NCBI RefSeq assembly: GCF_000485595.1
Contig: NW_014577135.1
Coordinates: 520,547-540,572, forward strand
Origin: Priapulus caudatus
Lineage: Eukaryota > Priapulida > Priapulimorpha > Priapulimorphida > Priapulidae
Reading direction: 5' to 3'
Length of the DNA: 20,026 bases
Position 1 is the stretch's first letter, and each line of letters begins with the position of its first letter. Below, piece by piece: positions 17,727 through 20,026 of the stretch. The notes beneath the pieces are model-generated. The model saw only the letters and a list, made by a program, of their open reading frames with translations. It did not search any database and had not been told where the DNA came from. The translations under genes were made by a program, and so were the position numbers.

Positions 17727-18419
17727 ACAATATTATGAGAAATTGCTGTCCGCTGGTTTCCAGCGATTTGCGCGCATGTATAATTTCATGAAAAGCTGGT
17801 GGTTATCCAATGGTAAATGTATCGAGATGGCCGGAATTCGTGTAATGGTGCACCGTGCAGCTGATTTCGGTTCCTGATGGAACACGGTCTTGATACGAAA
17901 AATCCGAAGACAAATAATCGACAATACTGCGTCGCCACTAACCACTGCGGGCGGGAGGGACAAGCCGGACGTGACATGTACTTACAGCTCAAGGAGCGCT
18001 ATAGAGGCAATGTTAGAGAATATTGAAGACAAATCCCTCGCCGACCACCATGCATGAGTCACTGCTTCAGAATAAGATTAATAAGCAAAGGTATTTATGG
18101 TTGCACTTATTGGTTGTTTCATAATTTCATTCCAAAGTGCAATTTCTTTGGCATTTGTCAGCGTGGATTTATCAAGAATCATCGTGGCCTGAGAACCAAG
18201 CGCACACATTCCCATACATGTCGGTAAATTTTAGTCGATGTCTGCCTCATGAGTCCAATGTCAGCAACGGAAGAGGGTTCGCGCCATTCATAACGTCACA
18301 GGTCACATCACATCCGAGCGTCTGTGACCTTTTGGGTCTGACCTGTTGGTCGCGGAACAACTTAATAACATCATATCGTTATCAAAGGTATAGTAGGAGA
18401 GTATAAAGAATGCACGCGG
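17727..18419. other. Non-coding sequence right of the hAT element
   Basis: No gene is recognised. A cluster of AGGTCA-type half-sites lies at 18298-18346: ACAGGTCACA, then inverted TGTGACCT (18323-18330) and TGACCTGT (18339-18346). Confidence 0.5.
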
Positions 18420-18617
18420 ATAAAGGAGATGTCGAGAGGTAGAATGGGGAATAGAGAGATACTGTAAGATGGAGATATTGAGATGAATTATCGGGGGAGA
18501 TGGAGAGAGATAGGAATAGAGAAAGGAAGAGTGAGATGGGAAGGTGAACAGGGGCGGGAAAAGGTAGGGGGAAGAAAGAGAAAGTGCATTTGAGAGAAAG
18601 GGCGGGGAGAAATATGA
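18420..18617. repeat. Purine-rich strand-asymmetric tract of about 200 bp
   Basis: The plus strand is overwhelmingly A and G (GAGA, GGAAG, GGGAGA words) with rare C and T. The minus-strand frames of 64-131 codons read Ser/Pro/Leu/Tyr-rich because of this composition and are not credible proteins. Homopurine tracts can form triplex structures. Confidence 0.75.
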
Positions 18618-19898
18618 CACGCGGAAAGGTGATATATAATATAAGGTCTTAAAAACAATAGGATGCAATAGGAATCTAGCACTGCAGAATCTACGCAAAC
18701 ATACCTATTTGCATCGTATTACATTATGGGCCGTTAAAATTGTCCACATTTCCTGATCACGCGCTGATTTCACTATGTTCTTCTATATACGATGTCACCA
18801 GAATTCGACAGGATTCCCCGTAAATAGTCAGTAACTGCAGTAATTGATTCGTCTGCAAGGTTTATTTTTTCAATTCGTTAAGATGTCATTTATCTTTGGG
18901 TACGGAGGGATGCTGACGCATAGATAACGCATGCATAGTAACCATGACTACGTTAATGAAGCGAGTAAGGAATATATTTCCCACGTAATTTAGCGAGTCG
19001 CAAGTCGTCCAAGAAATTATTAATAGTGATTAATTTATGCTCTCAGCTATCTGGCCTTGAAAATGCGGCGAATCTTGCGCTCATCATGACCGTACAGCCA
19101 ACACGGAAAATACCAAACGTTACCCATTAATTCCTAGGATTGTTCTTAAAATATTAATTTGGGTTGACGTTCACACATCTACTATTTATGTTTCCTTATG
19201 TCGGGATTAGCTTAAAACAACGTCACATGAAACTTGCGTAGTTTTTGTTCGTCGCTGGCTATATGTTGTTTCGTGTCGAGCTTCTATATCGAGCTGTGAA
19301 AACATACGTTTAGGAATAGACTGATCCAGAGCGATTTGACTCGTTTTGTCTAAATGCATCTCTCGTGCGAGAAAAATGTGTTCAGTAATGACATGGAACT
19401 AATTAACCGTACGAGGCTGTGGCTAAATATTAACTTATAGCTATAATATTTACTGTAATATTATGTTACAAGTCTATGACGGATTCAGATATGTACATAC
19501 GTATTTACTTGAGGCAGCTGCAGATCACCAAAAACTTTATATCGGAAAAATATCTATAATTCATGGTACGTAGTAGTGATATATTTCGGAGTATATTCAT
19601 ATAGCAACGGTTTCCAGTGTAATCCTGTATATAACTAAGAGACTGATTACAATTAGTTGCTCTAGTTATGGAAATATAGGGCGCAGTCAATCGAATGACA
19701 ACACAACATCAGTTTAGATTTAATAAGGATACAAACGTGATTGCTTCAAGCGGTATTATACGCATATACAACTGCTTGAATCTGAGTATTGTCGTCGTAT
19801 ATAAATTTCTGTAGCAGCACTATAAGGTCATTATAATGACAAGAATACTTCTGTTTACCCCAAAATGGTAAGCGACTGTCAGCATAGGTGCCACCTGG
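18618..19898. other. Non-coding AT-rich intergenic sequence
   Basis: I found no gene, repeat array or strong inverted repeat. Isolated TATA-like words occur (for example TATATAAAT near 19798) without initiators. Confidence 0.5.
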
Positions 19899-19900
19899 AA

Positions 19901-19929
19901 ACATATTATATATATATAATATAATATAT

Positions 19930-19970
<41 letters not shown>

Positions 19971-19973
19971 AGA

Positions 19974-20006
<33 letters not shown>

Positions 20007-20026
20007 AGAAAGAGAGAAAGAGCGCG
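19901..20026. repeat. AT then GA/GAAA microsatellite, running to the window edge
   Basis: AT-rich alternation from about 19901 to 19935 is followed by GA dinucleotides with interspersed AAAG units to about 20020. The array may continue beyond the window. Confidence 0.9.

Noticed and set aside
17215-17877. 220-codon frame that might be a hAT transposase remnant
   Set aside because: It crosses the GT microsatellite and runs beyond the element's right end, and has no zinc-finger or RNase-H-like transposase motifs.

Overview
The window looks like nuclear DNA from an invertebrate animal, probably a marine bilaterian; I cannot name the phylum. The evidence is one intact seven-transmembrane receptor gene of metazoan type, TATA/initiator core-promoter motifs of animal form, very abundant microsatellites and minisatellites, and several short non-autonomous DNA transposons. 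There are no bacterial-type operons, ribosome binding sites, CRISPR arrays or recognisable structural RNA genes.

The only convincing protein-coding gene is at 14467-15720 (+). It is an intronless, GC-rich reading frame of 417 aa encoding a class A neuropeptide GPCR, closest in style to FMRFamide receptors. It keeps N1.50, D2.50, an ERC in place of DRY, the TM6 proline and an NFFLY in place of NPxxY. It has no cysteine in the second extracellular loop. Upstream lie a short tandem repeat (14151-14340), a CpG-rich block with two perfect CRE palindromes (13250-14080), and strong splice-site-like sequences (acceptor ending at 13229, donor at 13501) that could bound a 5'UTR exon. At 10613-10776 there is a well-formed core promoter on the same strand: three CACGTG E-boxes, a nuclear-receptor-like inverted repeat, a TATA box, and an initiator 29 bp downstream. 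It leads into a 28-codon ORF and a poly(A) signal. It may be a separate small gene or a distal first exon of the receptor; the sequence alone cannot decide.

Mobile elements: a 1196-bp non-autonomous hAT-type element (16523-17718) has a 16-bp inverted terminus and a perfect 8-bp target duplication, and contains a smaller hAT-like inverted-repeat unit. A 478-bp foldback/MITE-like element (12393-12870, TA duplication) has a second, rearranged copy at the left edge of the window (1 to about 405) in which one internal module is inverted. A separate imperfect foldback (11685-11900) and two short strong hairpins (9351-9410, 11911-11969) are also present.

Simple repeats dominate the left half: a 30-bp-period GTGCACGTAC-rich minisatellite (2752-3208), a TGTAA/TGTAAA mosaic (4253-4683), AGT and AGTAGC tracts (5319-5977), and AT, GT, GTT and GA tracts elsewhere. 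They create long but spurious open frames. Most of the remaining sequence is ordinary non-coding DNA in which I see no gene.
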